Positions 1 through 9,380 of a stretch of 64,000 bases of DNA are shown one piece after another. The position numbers and the translations under genes are program-made. Where the stretch lies: assembly GCA_902628375.1 (NCBI GenBank), contig CACOMS010000005.1, positions 1-64,000 on the forward strand, given 5' to 3'. The DNA is from an uncultured SAR86 cluster bacterium (GTDB lineage Bacteria > Pseudomonadota > Gammaproteobacteria > Magnimaribacterales > Magnimaribacteraceae). The notes beneath the pieces are model-generated. The model had not been told where the DNA came from and did no database searches. It worked only from the letters and a program-made list of their open reading frames with translations. The stretch's first letter is position 1; each line of letters starts with the position of its first letter.

Positions 1-58
1 AGTTTAGTAATACAAAAAAAGCATATAAATTAATCAAAGAAATAAATAGATATGACAT
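1..58 (-). CDS. YggT family membrane protein, N-terminal fragment (continues beyond window start)
   Basis: Reverse complement from 58 reads MSYLFISLINLYAFFVLLN, hydrophobic and YggT-like; argS-yggS-proC-yggT order fits common gammaproteobacterial synteny. Confidence 0.5.
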   Translation of the reverse strand, partial: MSYLFISLINLYAFFVLLN

Positions 59-66
59 AGAGGTCG

Positions 67-888
67 TCATTTCTCTTCTCCTAACTTTTTAGCCTTTTTC
101 TCTCCTGCTTCTATGGCAGAAACTATATTTTGAAAGATTTCTTTTTCTTGCATGTACATAATAGCCTCTTGAGTGACTCCACCTGGAGAAGTAACTTGAT
201 CTCTAAGAGCAGATAAAGACTCTTTGGAGTTTTTAGATAATTTTAAAGAACCTTCGATAAGCCTCTCTATGAGAGCTCTTTTTTCTTCGTCAGGTATTTC
301 AAGACCTTCTGCAGCTTTAATTAAAGATTCAGCAAAATAAAACACATACGCTGGACCAGAGCCTATTAAAGAAGTGAATAAGTCGAATTTATTCTCTTGG
401 AGCTTTAGAGTAGTTCCAACCGAATTAAAAATTGATTCAGCAATTAGTAAGTCATTTTCTTTAATTTCAGAATTACCACATAAGGCTGTTATTCCTGAAT
501 TAACTGAGGAGGGGGTATTTGGCATGGCTCTTATGACTCTGACTCCTTGAGGTAACAATTTTTCTATAGAATTTATTTTTATCCCAGTTGCTACAGATAT
601 TACTAAAGGAAAGCTTGCTTCCACCTCATTTTTAATTTCCTCTAAAACTACGGTCATTTTGTTAGGCTTAATGCCCAAAATTAATACCTCACTTGCTCCA
701 GCTACATCTAAATTATTAGTTGAAGTATTTATTCCAAGTTCCTTTTCTAATTGATTTAGATCTTCTTTATTTGGAGAGCTTGTAAATAATGAGTCTTCTT
801 TTTGACCTGTATTTATTAGCCCACGAATAATCGAAGAAGACATATTCCCGGCACCAATAAAGCCTATTTTCTTATTGATATGACTCAT
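67..888 (-). CDS. proC: Pyrroline-5-carboxylate reductase
   Basis: N-terminal KIGFIGAGNMSSSIIRGL Rossmann motif; RAMPNTPSSVNSGITAL; C-terminal LRDQVTSPGGVTQEAI. Confidence 0.95.
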   Translation of the reverse strand: MSHINKKIGFIGAGNMSSSIIRGLINTGQKEDSLFTSSPNKEDLNQLEKELGINTSTNNLDVAGASEVLILGIKPNKMTVVLEEIKNEVEASFPLVISVATGIKINSIEKLLPQGVRVIRAMPNTPSSVNSGITALCGNSEIKENDLLIAESIFNSVGTTLKLQENKFDLFTSLIGSGPAYVFYFAESLIKAAEGLEIPDEEKRALIERLIEGSLKLSKNSKESLSALRDQVTSPGGVTQEAIMYMQEKEIFQNIVSAIEAGEKKAKKLGEEK

Positions 889-1562
889 GTTCTTTCGCCA
901 AACAATTTTGTTCCTATTCTAATCATATTAGAACCACAGAGAATCGCAGATTTATAATCATTGGACATCCCCATTGACAAAGTATCCAAAAATGGAAACT
1001 TCTGTTTTAGGTCATAGAAGTTTCTTTTCATTTTTTTAAAGCTTTCCACTTGATCTACCTCTTCTGTTTTTATTTTAGGGATAGTCATTAAACCTCTGAT
1101 TCTTAGATTATTAAATTGCATCATACTGGATATAAGGTCTTCTGCTTCCTCGATTTTAATCCCTGACTTTGATTCTTCCTCATCTATGTTAATTTGTATA
1201 CATACATTCAGCTTATCTAAACTTTCTGGCCTATATTGATTGAGTTTATCAGCTACTTTTATTCTTTCTACAGTATGAACCCAGTCGAACATAGAGGAAA
1301 TCTGCTTACATTTATTGCTTTGGATGCTACCAATAAAATGCCAATTACAATTGGGTAGGGCTTCTATTTTTTTACTCGCTTCTTGTAGAAAGTTTTCTCC
1401 AAAGTCTTTTATTCCAGAATCTAGGGCTCTTTGAATTGTTTCTAAACTTTGATTTTTTGTTGCTCCTACAATAGTTATTTCATCAATATTTATTGCATTC
1501 TCATCTAAAAAGCTTTTTATTTCAGACAAAGTAGAATCAATTTTATTGGCTGGTTGATTCAT
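885..1562 (-). CDS. YggS family pyridoxal-phosphate homeostasis protein
   Basis: GATKNQSLETIQRALDSGIKDFGENFLQEA, WHFIGSIQSNK, LSMGMSNDYKSAI; start placed at MNQPANK because the longer ORF start overlaps argS. Confidence 0.92.
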   Translation of the reverse strand: MNQPANKIDSTLSEIKSFLDENAINIDEITIVGATKNQSLETIQRALDSGIKDFGENFLQEASKKIEALPNCNWHFIGSIQSNKCKQISSMFDWVHTVERIKVADKLNQYRPESLDKLNVCIQINIDEEESKSGIKIEEAEDLISSMMQFNNLRIRGLMTIPKIKTEEVDQVESFKKMKRNFYDLKQKFPFLDTLSMGMSNDYKSAILCGSNMIRIGTKLFGERT

Positions 1563-1566
1563 AAGC

Positions 1567-3321
1567 CTACATAGATTCAGGTGCTTGTATTCCCAGAACC
1601 CCCAGACCATTTTTTATCACCTGACGTACGGAGTTAATCAATAATAGTTTAGATTGAAGCAAGTTTTCATCATCAGTAATTATTTTTTCATCGTTATAGT
1701 AACTATGAAAGATTGAAGCAAGATCTTTCAAGTAATAGCAGATTGTATGAGGTTCAAGTTTTGAAGCAGATCTCTCGATAATTTCTGGAAACATAGCAAG
1801 TTGTTTTTGAAGATCTATCTCCTTTTCACCAATCAGCAGATTAAGATTTTTCTTCGCTATATTAATATCTAATTTTTGATTCTTATTTAGTTTCTGCATT
1901 ACGCTGCAGACCCTTGCATGAGCATACTGAATATAGAAAAGAGGATTATCTTTACTTTGTTCTTTTGCTAGATCTAGATCAAAGTCTAAATGCTGATCTC
2001 CTTTCCTATTGATATAAAAGAATCTGGCGGCATCAGAACCAACTTCTTCAATGAGATCTGCTAATTCGATGAACTCTCCGCCTCTTGTAGACATGGATAC
2101 TTTTTCCCCTGATCTAAGTAAATTCGCAAATTGAATAAAAACTACTTCTAATTTTTTCTCATCTTGTTTTAAAGCAGAAACAGAAGCCTTAACTCTAGGC
2201 AAATATCCATGATGGTCAGAACCCCATATATTAATCACACGATCATACTTTCTTTCATATTTATCTAAATGGTAAGCAATGTCAGATGCAAAATAAGTAG
2301 GATCTTCATTGGCTCTTCTGACCACCCTGTCCTTATCATCGCCAAATTCTGTTGACTTGAACCAAATGGCTCCATCTTCTTCGTAAATGAAATTATTGTT
2401 TTGGAGAGTTTCTAAGGCTTGTTCTATTTTGCTATTTTTGCTTCCTTCTTTTTTATACAAGCTTGATTCATGAAACCAAGAGTTGTGATTAACACCAAAT
2501 TCTTTTAGATCTAGCTTTATAACTGAAAGTATATTTTTTAAGGCAGAATCCTTAATAATCTTTAGGTTTTGAACTTCTTCATCTTTGATCCAACTTATAG
2601 TTTCATTTAATCCTTCTTCAGAATCTTTAGCCTTCTTAACTAATTCAAAGAATTCACTGCTTTGAGGTACTAACTTATTCTTTGATTTTACAAATATTTC
2701 TTTAGCTATCTCTTTGATGTAATCCCCTTGATAACAATCATCGGGATAATAAAGCTCTATATCATTTAGTTGTATATACCTTAATAAAACACTGACTGCC
2801 AGAATATCCATTTGCCTACCGTGGTCATTTACATAGTATTCCTCGTCAACAATATTTCCATTTGCTCTGAGCAGGCTCGCCAGGACTGATCCAAAAGCAG
2901 CCCCTCTTCCATGACCTATATGTAATGGTCCTGTAGGATTACTTGAAACATATTCAATTAAGATCTTTTCTTGATCTGTTTTTGTCTTAATACCGTATTT
3001 GTCACCCTCTAAAAAAATATCCTCTAAGACCTTAAAACGAGAGGTATTTGTAACGAAGAAATTTATAAAACCTGGTCCAGCTATTTCTAATTTCTCTATT
3101 CCTTCTATTCCTTTTAAGTTCTCGATAACATCTTTAGCTAAATCTATGGGGGTTAAAGATAGTTTTTTTGCGCAGACCATTGCCGCATTTGAAGAGAAGT
3201 CTCCAAAATCTTTATCTTTATTTTCTTTTATTTCTATTCTTATATCAGATAAATCAATATGACTCTTATTTCCAATTTTAATTAGAGTTTCTTTGAGCTT
3301 CTCAGCTAATTTATCCTTCAT
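1567..3321 (-). CDS. argS: Arginyl-tRNA synthetase
   Basis: EYVSSNPTGPLHIGHGRGAAFG (HIGH), class Ia architecture, YIQYAHARVCSV. Confidence 0.96.
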   Translation of the reverse strand: MKDKLAEKLKETLIKIGNKSHIDLSDIRIEIKENKDKDFGDFSSNAAMVCAKKLSLTPIDLAKDVIENLKGIEGIEKLEIAGPGFINFFVTNTSRFKVLEDIFLEGDKYGIKTKTDQEKILIEYVSSNPTGPLHIGHGRGAAFGSVLASLLRANGNIVDEEYYVNDHGRQMDILAVSVLLRYIQLNDIELYYPDDCYQGDYIKEIAKEIFVKSKNKLVPQSSEFFELVKKAKDSEEGLNETISWIKDEEVQNLKIIKDSALKNILSVIKLDLKEFGVNHNSWFHESSLYKKEGSKNSKIEQALETLQNNNFIYEEDGAIWFKSTEFGDDKDRVVRRANEDPTYFASDIAYHLDKYERKYDRVINIWGSDHHGYLPRVKASVSALKQDEKKLEVVFIQFANLLRSGEKVSMSTRGGEFIELADLIEEVGSDAARFFYINRKGDQHLDFDLDLAKEQSKDNPLFYIQYAHARVCSVMQKLNKNQKLDINIAKKNLNLLIGEKEIDLQKQLAMFPEIIERSASKLEPHTICYYLKDLASIFHSYYNDEKIITDDENLLQSKLLLINSVRQVIKNGLGVLGIQAPESM

Positions 3322-3325
3322 CTAT

Positions 3326-3889
3326 TTAGGCTCTGCCTTGATATTCGCCATTTCTAGTATCTATAGTCACTATTTCACCTTCCGAAATAAATAAAGGCAC
3401 TTTAATAATAGCTCCTGTAGAAAGAGTAGCGGGCTTGCTTCCTCCGCTTGCTGTATCTCCTTTCACTCCAGGGTCGGTTTTGGTTATTTCTAAGTTAACG
3501 AAAACAGGAGGAACAACAGATATGGGTTGCTGGTTCCATAGAATTACTTGGCAAATATCGCCTTCTGACAGCCAGTCTTTATTTGTCCCAATTAAATCTT
3601 GATTAATGGATATTTGTTCAAAATTTTCAGGATGCATGAAGACCCAACTATCTCCATCTAAATAAAGAAACTGCATCTCAAGCTCTTCTACATCTGCAGA
3701 TTCAATAGACTCACCTACCTTACAAGTTTTCTCTCCAACTCTTCCGGTTAGCAAGTTTCTAAACTTGACCTTACTAAAAGCTTGACCTTTGCCTGGTTTA
3801 ACAAAATCTTCTTCAATGATTTCGCATGGATCATTATCTATAATGATCTTCAAGCCAGGTTTAAAATCGCTAGTACTGTAATTAACCAT
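3326..3889 (-). CDS. efp: Elongation factor P
   Basis: Full-length EF-P; FVKPGKGQAFSKVKFRNLLTGR with modifiable Lys loop; C-terminal IDTRNGEYQGRA. Confidence 0.96.
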   Translation of the reverse strand: MVNYSTSDFKPGLKIIIDNDPCEIIEEDFVKPGKGQAFSKVKFRNLLTGRVGEKTCKVGESIESADVEELEMQFLYLDGDSWVFMHPENFEQISINQDLIGTNKDWLSEGDICQVILWNQQPISVVPPVFVNLEITKTDPGVKGDTASGGSKPATLSTGAIIKVPLFISEGEIVTIDTRNGEYQGRA

Positions 3890-3891
3890 TT

Positions 3892-4731
3892 TTATAATTT
3901 AAATAAAGTTTCGCCTAATTTTACAGGCTTAAGCTCTTCTAGGTAATCTGAGTTAAGATTTAATTTTCTTTCAAACAAAAGTATTACTGTTGATCCCATT
4001 TGAAAAAATGCAATTTCTTGTCCTTTTTCTACAACTTTAAGGTTTTTTTCTGGACCTAGCTTCCAAGAATCAATTATTTTATCAAAATCATTCAGTTTCT
4101 CGTTATACCAATAGGGAACAATATTACCTACTATAGCTGCACCAACATTAACTAGCATAAAGTTAAAATTTTTATTTTTTATCCCCATAAGAGTTCTTTC
4201 ATTTATTGCATATAAATCCCTTACTGACCTCTGAGAGCTCTCATTAACACTAAAAAGAGATCCAGGTATATGTTCTGTTAAATAAACCTTTCCGTCAGAT
4301 GGAGAATGGATTCTATGATAATCTTTAGGCGATAAATAAATTGTCAAAAAATATCCGTTATTAAATTTTTTGTACTCTGTTTCAGACCCAACTAAATCTT
4401 TTAACGAATAATCTATTCCTTTTGCTTGTATTAATCGACCTTCTTCTATTACTCCAAAACTTGATATAACCCCGTCGACTGGCGATCCTATTTCAAGCAA
4501 GTCTTCGTCAAAAGTTCTAGATTCTTCTTTGATCTTTCTTATAAAGAAGTCATTCAAACTTGAGTAGTCTTTGAGGTTTTTCTCTCTAGCTTCATTTAAG
4601 TTCGGTTCATATATCGAGTTGAATAGCCAAATAAGAGGATATCTTATTAGACTTAAATTTGAATGGGCTAAGAAAGCAACCATTTTGGTTATTTTCTTCA
4701 TTGGAAGAAGTTTTAGTATTAAATGAGTCAT
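3892..4731 (-). CDS. psd: Phosphatidylserine decarboxylase
   Basis: SPVDGVISSFG, LSPKDYHRIHSP, FQMGSTVILLFE (GST processing site). Confidence 0.94.
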   Translation of the reverse strand: MTHLILKLLPMKKITKMVAFLAHSNLSLIRYPLIWLFNSIYEPNLNEAREKNLKDYSSLNDFFIRKIKEESRTFDEDLLEIGSPVDGVISSFGVIEEGRLIQAKGIDYSLKDLVGSETEYKKFNNGYFLTIYLSPKDYHRIHSPSDGKVYLTEHIPGSLFSVNESSQRSVRDLYAINERTLMGIKNKNFNFMLVNVGAAIVGNIVPYWYNEKLNDFDKIIDSWKLGPEKNLKVVEKGQEIAFFQMGSTVILLFERKLNLNSDYLEELKPVKLGETLFKL

Positions 4732-4735
4732 TAAA

Positions 4736-5473
4736 TTACTTCAGTTTAGGGAAAAGCATCCAAGAGGAAGATTTGTAGTCTTTGAATTGATTATATTTAT
4801 TTTCCAGTCTAGTGTCTTCTTTAGGCAAGACTATCTTTAATAAAATTATTATTAAAACAAGAGGTCCATAGATACTCATGTAACCGTTCACGGAACCAAT
4901 TGCCAACATGTAAATGGATAACCAAAAAATTACTTCTCCTAATGCATTGGGGTATCTACAAAAAGATCTAAGCTTTCCATTACAAATTAAATTATCTTTT
5001 TCATTCTTTAGTAGCTCCATATTTGAAATATATTGAATATAAATTCCAACTAAAGCTAAAGCAAAACCAAAAAGATCAGCTAGAGTAATCCAACTGGCTC
5101 CAGGCATGAAGTGTATAGAAAGTATTGGGGCTGCTACTACCAACTGGAATACATTCATTCTTAAAATAAAACCCAGTCCTCTTTCTTGCTCCCTTTGCAT
5201 CTCTTGTTTCCTCTTTAATCTTCTGTTTATCTGTATAAAAACAATCAAAGACCACAAAAAAACTAAAGAAATACTCAAGATTTGTCTGAAGTGGAACTGT
5301 GGATAGGATATAAAGCTCAGAAAATAAGCCGAACAGCATATAAAAAAGAAACCTAATGGCCAAAGTTTCATTATCTGTCCAATTTTGTTGTATTTTTTTG
5401 CCCAAAGATAGAAATAGTAAGACATTGACATATAAAGAATGCTAATGATTAAAAATGTACCTGCTAAAGACAT
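4736..5473 (-). CDS. DUF1295 / isoprenylcysteine methyltransferase-like membrane protein
   Basis: Multiple TM segments; C-terminal FCRYPNALGEVIFWLSIYM resembles the R-x-PNYFGE signature. Confidence 0.65.
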   Translation of the reverse strand: MSLAGTFLIISILYMSMSYYFYLWAKKYNKIGQIMKLWPLGFFFICCSAYFLSFISYPQFHFRQILSISLVFLWSLIVFIQINRRLKRKQEMQREQERGLGFILRMNVFQLVVAAPILSIHFMPGASWITLADLFGFALALVGIYIQYISNMELLKNEKDNLICNGKLRSFCRYPNALGEVIFWLSIYMLAIGSVNGYMSIYGPLVLIIILLKIVLPKEDTRLENKYNQFKDYKSSSWMLFPKLK

Positions 5474-5607
5474 AATATTAATGAATATTTATAATTGCGT
5501 TGTCAGGGGATTCATTTTATAGTCTGGGCAGCCAGACGGGGAAATTTTAATCGCTGGCTTTATTTTTATAGAAAAATATTACGGAAATTTTAATTAAGGA
5601 GACACTT

Positions 5608-6378
5608 ATGAAGCGTCTAAGCATCTTAACGGCCTTAGTAATGGGTACATTGCTAAGTTCGTCGATTGTTTTGGCTGATGCAATTCAGCCCTTATTGGAT
5701 GTTGGAGAGGAGAGATCTAAAAACGAAAAAACATCCCAATCGAAAATTGACTCAATGGATGATGATACATCTTTGATAATTAATGAATTTAAGATTGTTA
5801 GCAAACAAATAGAAGGTTTGAGGGTTTATAACGCCCAAATGAGAAAGCAAATTGCACGACAAGAAGAAAGGCTTAAAGAGATTGATAAAACAATGAAAGA
5901 AGCTCAAGTAATGCAAAGGCAAATACCTCCATTTACAAGAAGAATGCTAGCAGGGGTAGAAAAGTCTATCGAATTAGACTTGCCTTTTCATTTAGCAGAA
6001 AGAAAGGAGAGGATAGCATTTGCTAAGGCAGCTATTGATAACCCTACTGTTTCTCCAGCAGAAGGCTTAAGGCAGGTACTTGAAGCCTTTAATGTAGAAA
6101 TGGAATATGGAAGAAAATTAGATTCTTACAAAGACACCATCAAAATAGATGGACAGGATAGGGAAGTTAATATTCTAAGAGTAGGAAGAGTTGCTATGGT
6201 AGCTCAGACATCCGATCAATCGGAAACACTTGCTTATGATATTGAATCAGGAAGCTGGGTTAAATTGGATGGAAGCTATAAAAACCCAGCAACTAAAGGT
6301 ATAAGGATTGCAAATAAACTAGCTACAGTAGATATGCTAGAACTTCCAATCCAAAATGCGGAGGATGGAAATGAATAA
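5608..6378 (+). CDS. DUF3450 family periplasmic coiled-coil protein of TonB2-type operon
   Basis: Signal peptide plus coiled coil; first gene before TtpC-like/ExbB/ExbD/TonB. Confidence 0.8.
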   Translation: MKRLSILTALVMGTLLSSSIVLADAIQPLLDVGEERSKNEKTSQSKIDSMDDDTSLIINEFKIVSKQIEGLRVYNAQMRKQIARQEERLKEIDKTMKEAQVMQRQIPPFTRRMLAGVEKSIELDLPFHLAERKERIAFAKAAIDNPTVSPAEGLRQVLEAFNVEMEYGRKLDSYKDTIKIDGQDREVNILRVGRVAMVAQTSDQSETLAYDIESGSWVKLDGSYKNPATKGIRIANKLATVDMLELPIQNAEDGNE

Positions 6379-7774
6379 GCAATTTTGGTATTTATTACTT
6401 TTAACTCCACTTTTTCTTCTTCCTTTGAATGCAGAAGAGGAAGATGACATTCTTGAAGAGGAGGTAGTAGATGCGCCTTCTAATCCTCAAGAGCTACTTG
6501 AAGTGGTAAGAAGGGGTCAATTTGCAGATACACAAATGCAAAGAGATAGAGAAAATAAATTTCTAAGCGAGAAGAATAGACAAGCAAAACTTTTATCTGA
6601 CGCTAAAGCAGAAAGAGCGAGACTTGAAAGAATTGCAGATCAGCTCGAAAAGAAATTCGAAGCAAACGAAGCTTTATTAGTTGTTGCAGAAGCTCAATTA
6701 AAAGAGAGGTTAGGATCTCTTAATGAGATATTCGGCCACATAGCTGGTTTAACAACAGAAGCTAGGAATATATTCGAACAATCTATTACAGCAGGTCAGT
6801 TTGGTAAGGAAAGAGAGGATTTCCTTAAAAACTTAGGCGCAAAAATGGCAGAAGGTATTCAACTTGCCACGATCGAAGAGCTTGAAAGACTCTGGTATGA
6901 ACTTCAAAGAGAAATTACCGCTTCAGGGGAAGTTGTTAAGTTCAATACTGAAGTTATAACTACAGAAGGAACTACAGATTCTAGAGAAGTTGTAAGAGTA
7001 GGTGTATTTAATGCTGTTTCAGACGGTAAATACCTAAGCTATGCACAATCTAGAGGAATGTTTGAGGAGCTCCCATCGCAACCTGCTGGAAGGTATACAG
7101 GCACAGCCACAGAAGTGATGTCTGCCGATACTTTTCCTGTTCAATTTGCTGTTGATCCAACTGGACCTCAAGGCGGTTCTTATTTAGCTAGTCTAATTTC
7201 TATGCCTTCTTGGGGAGAAAGAACAGGTCAAGGTGGTCCAGTAGGCTATACAATTCTATACGTATTGGGATTAGGAGGAACGCTCTTATTCATCTGGAGA
7301 CTAATCTCTCTTAGAGCTATTAGAGCTTCAATTGACGCTCAGTTAGAGAACAAAACTCTAAGTAATGACAATGCTTTAGGAAGAATTCTCAAGATTGCTG
7401 AAGATAATCCTAAAGCTGATACTGAAACGGTAGAGCTAAAAATGGCAGAACAGATATTAGCTGAAAGACCGGAAATAGAGAGATTGAACTGGCTTGTAAA
7501 ATTGATTTCTGTCGTAGCTCCTTTGATGGGATTATTTGGAACAATCATTGGTATGATTGAGACTTTCCAGATGATCACATTATTTGGAACTGGAGATCCT
7601 AAAACAATGGCTAGTGGTATTTCTATAGCACTTGTTACAACATGGTTGGGTCTACTAGTTGCTATACCGATGTCATTTATGTCAGCTACTCTCAATAATT
7701 TTTCTAAAGGGATTTTAGAAACAATAGAAGAGCACTCTACTGGAATGGTAGCTGAAAGGGCAGAAGCAAAATAA
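6371..7774 (+). CDS. TtpC-like large ExbB/MotA/TolQ-family protein
   Basis: Signal peptide and coiled-coil N-terminus, C-terminal ISVVAPLMGLFGTIIGMIETF; start set at ATG 6371 (MNKQFWYLLLL) which gives a proper signal peptide. Confidence 0.87.
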   Translation: MNKQFWYLLLLTPLFLLPLNAEEEDDILEEEVVDAPSNPQELLEVVRRGQFADTQMQRDRENKFLSEKNRQAKLLSDAKAERARLERIADQLEKKFEANEALLVVAEAQLKERLGSLNEIFGHIAGLTTEARNIFEQSITAGQFGKEREDFLKNLGAKMAEGIQLATIEELERLWYELQREITASGEVVKFNTEVITTEGTTDSREVVRVGVFNAVSDGKYLSYAQSRGMFEELPSQPAGRYTGTATEVMSADTFPVQFAVDPTGPQGGSYLASLISMPSWGERTGQGGPVGYTILYVLGLGGTLLFIWRLISLRAIRASIDAQLENKTLSNDNALGRILKIAEDNPKADTETVELKMAEQILAERPEIERLNWLVKLISVVAPLMGLFGTIIGMIETFQMITLFGTGDPKTMASGISIALVTTWLGLLVAIPMSFMSATLNNFSKGILETIEEHSTGMVAERAEAK

Positions 7775-7790
7775 GGAGAGAGTTTAGATT

Positions 7791-8315
7791 ATGAATCTAA
7801 TCTACAATGCCCAGGATGCTCTTTTTGAGTTCATGCAAAAAGGAGGAGATGTTCTATATCTAATAGCTCTCCTTGCCTTTTTCATGTGGCTGTTAATCTT
7901 TGAAAGGATCTGGTATTTCTACTTTATTTACAATAATGAGTTAAGAGAAGCTGTAGATAAATGGGAACCCAGACCTGATAAATCTTCATGGAACTCTAAA
8001 GCTATAAGAGGAATGTTGATTTCAAAGACCAGTTCAAGAATTAATGCAAACCTGCCCTTCATTAAATTGTGTGTAGGTGTAGCTCCTCTTTTTGGTCTTT
8101 TTGGGACAATTGCAGGAATGATGGAAGTTTTTCATTTACTTGCAATAACTGGGGGAGGAGATGCAAAGGCTATGGCAGGTGGTGTATCTAGATCAACTAT
8201 ACCTGCGATGGCTGGATTGGCGGTTGCTTTAACTGGAACATTTGCAAACCAATTCTTAACAAACAAAGCCAGAAGAGAAACTGAATTATTACAAGAACAC
8301 TTAGTGTCTGAATAG
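7791..8315 (+). CDS. exbB: ExbB-type biopolymer transport protein
   Basis: LCVGVAPLFGLFGTIAGMMEVFHLLA, MAGGVSRSTIPAMAGLAVAL. Confidence 0.9.
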   Translation: MNLIYNAQDALFEFMQKGGDVLYLIALLAFFMWLLIFERIWYFYFIYNNELREAVDKWEPRPDKSSWNSKAIRGMLISKTSSRINANLPFIKLCVGVAPLFGLFGTIAGMMEVFHLLAITGGGDAKAMAGGVSRSTIPAMAGLAVALTGTFANQFLTNKARRETELLQEHLVSE

Positions 8316-8323
8316 GAAATATT

Positions 8324-8734
8324 ATGAGAAGATCACCAATTAGCCAAGCAACAGAAGCAGAAGAAGAAATTAGTCTAACTCCAATGTTGGACGTTGTATT
8401 TATCTTGCTTATTTTCTTTATTGTTACTGCAAATTTCATCAAAGAACCAGGTCTAGAGGTTAACAGACCTGATGCTGAGACATCTACTATCCAGGAGAAT
8501 GCTGCTATTTTGATTGCAATAGGTGCAAATGACGATATTTGGATAGACGGCAGAAGAGTAGACGTAAGACAGGTAAAAGCTAACGTTACGAAGCTTTTGG
8601 CAGATAACCCACAAGGCTCAGTAGTAGTTCAAGCAGATGAGAGGGCTACGGCTGATGCAATAATTAAAGTAATGGATCAAACCAGGGAAGCGGGTGTTTA
8701 TGCCATCTCCTTAGCGTCGGAGCCTAAATTTTAG
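8324..8734 (+). CDS. exbD: ExbD-type biopolymer transport protein
   Basis: EISLTPMLDVVFILLIFFIVTANF single TM with catalytic Asp. Confidence 0.93.
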   Translation: MRRSPISQATEAEEEISLTPMLDVVFILLIFFIVTANFIKEPGLEVNRPDAETSTIQENAAILIAIGANDDIWIDGRRVDVRQVKANVTKLLADNPQGSVVVQADERATADAIIKVMDQTREAGVYAISLASEPKF

Positions 8735-9376
8735 ATGGGAACTTTTGCTCCTGAAAACCTTAAGAAGCTAGCTATAGCTTCTTCTGGCGCTTTAGTTGTA
8801 ACGCTTACTATATTCTTAATTATGCAAGCTCTAATCGCAGTAGGAGACGTAGCTTTACAAGAGAAAGGAATCAAAATAGCAGATGTAACTATGCCTGAGA
8901 GAGAGTTAGAATTATTACAGGATATTGAAAGACCACAAGAAGAAGAGCCTCCACCAGAGAATATCCCTCCAGAATTTGATATGACCCCACCTGCAGATTT
9001 AGATAATGCTGCACCTAGACCAAAATTTGACTTTCAAGGAAGAAAGGCAGGAGTGTTTGCTGATGGTTCTTATGTACCTATATTTAAAGTTCCTCCAGTT
9101 TATCCTAGAAGAGCGCAAGAAAGAGGTATAGAGGGTTGTGTTCAGGTAGAGTTTACAGTTACAAAAGTTGGTTCTGTTAGAGATCCTATAGTTGTTTATT
9201 CACAACCTAATGGAATTTTTGATAGATCAGCCCTTAGAGCTGCAGCTAAGTTTAAATATAAACCTCAAATTAGAGATGGTGAAGCTATTGAGGTACCTGG
9301 CATTAATAATATGATCATCTTTAAAATTGAAGATCCGAATAAGCCAGCTGATTACATACCACCAGGATGCGAGTAG
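8735..9376 (+). CDS. tonB: TonB family energy transducer
   Basis: N-terminal TM, Pro/Glu-rich linker, C-terminal VPPVYPRRAQERGIEGCVQVEFTVTKVG. Confidence 0.92.
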   Translation: MGTFAPENLKKLAIASSGALVVTLTIFLIMQALIAVGDVALQEKGIKIADVTMPERELELLQDIERPQEEEPPPENIPPEFDMTPPADLDNAAPRPKFDFQGRKAGVFADGSYVPIFKVPPVYPRRAQERGIEGCVQVEFTVTKVGSVRDPIVVYSQPNGIFDRSALRAAAKFKYKPQIRDGEAIEVPGINNMIIFKIEDPNKPADYIPPGCE

Positions 9377-9380
9377 AGAT

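Noticed and set aside
885-1610. Full 241-aa length of the YggS ORF
   Set aside because: First 16 codons overlap the argS end and are not YggS-like; start at 1562 preferred.
5076-5405. 109-aa ORF overlapping the DUF1295 gene in another frame on the same strand
   Set aside because: Shadow ORF of a supported membrane protein gene.
7339-7695. Antisense ORF of 118 aa opposite the TtpC-like gene
   Set aside because: No recognisable features; lies wholly opposite a well supported gene.
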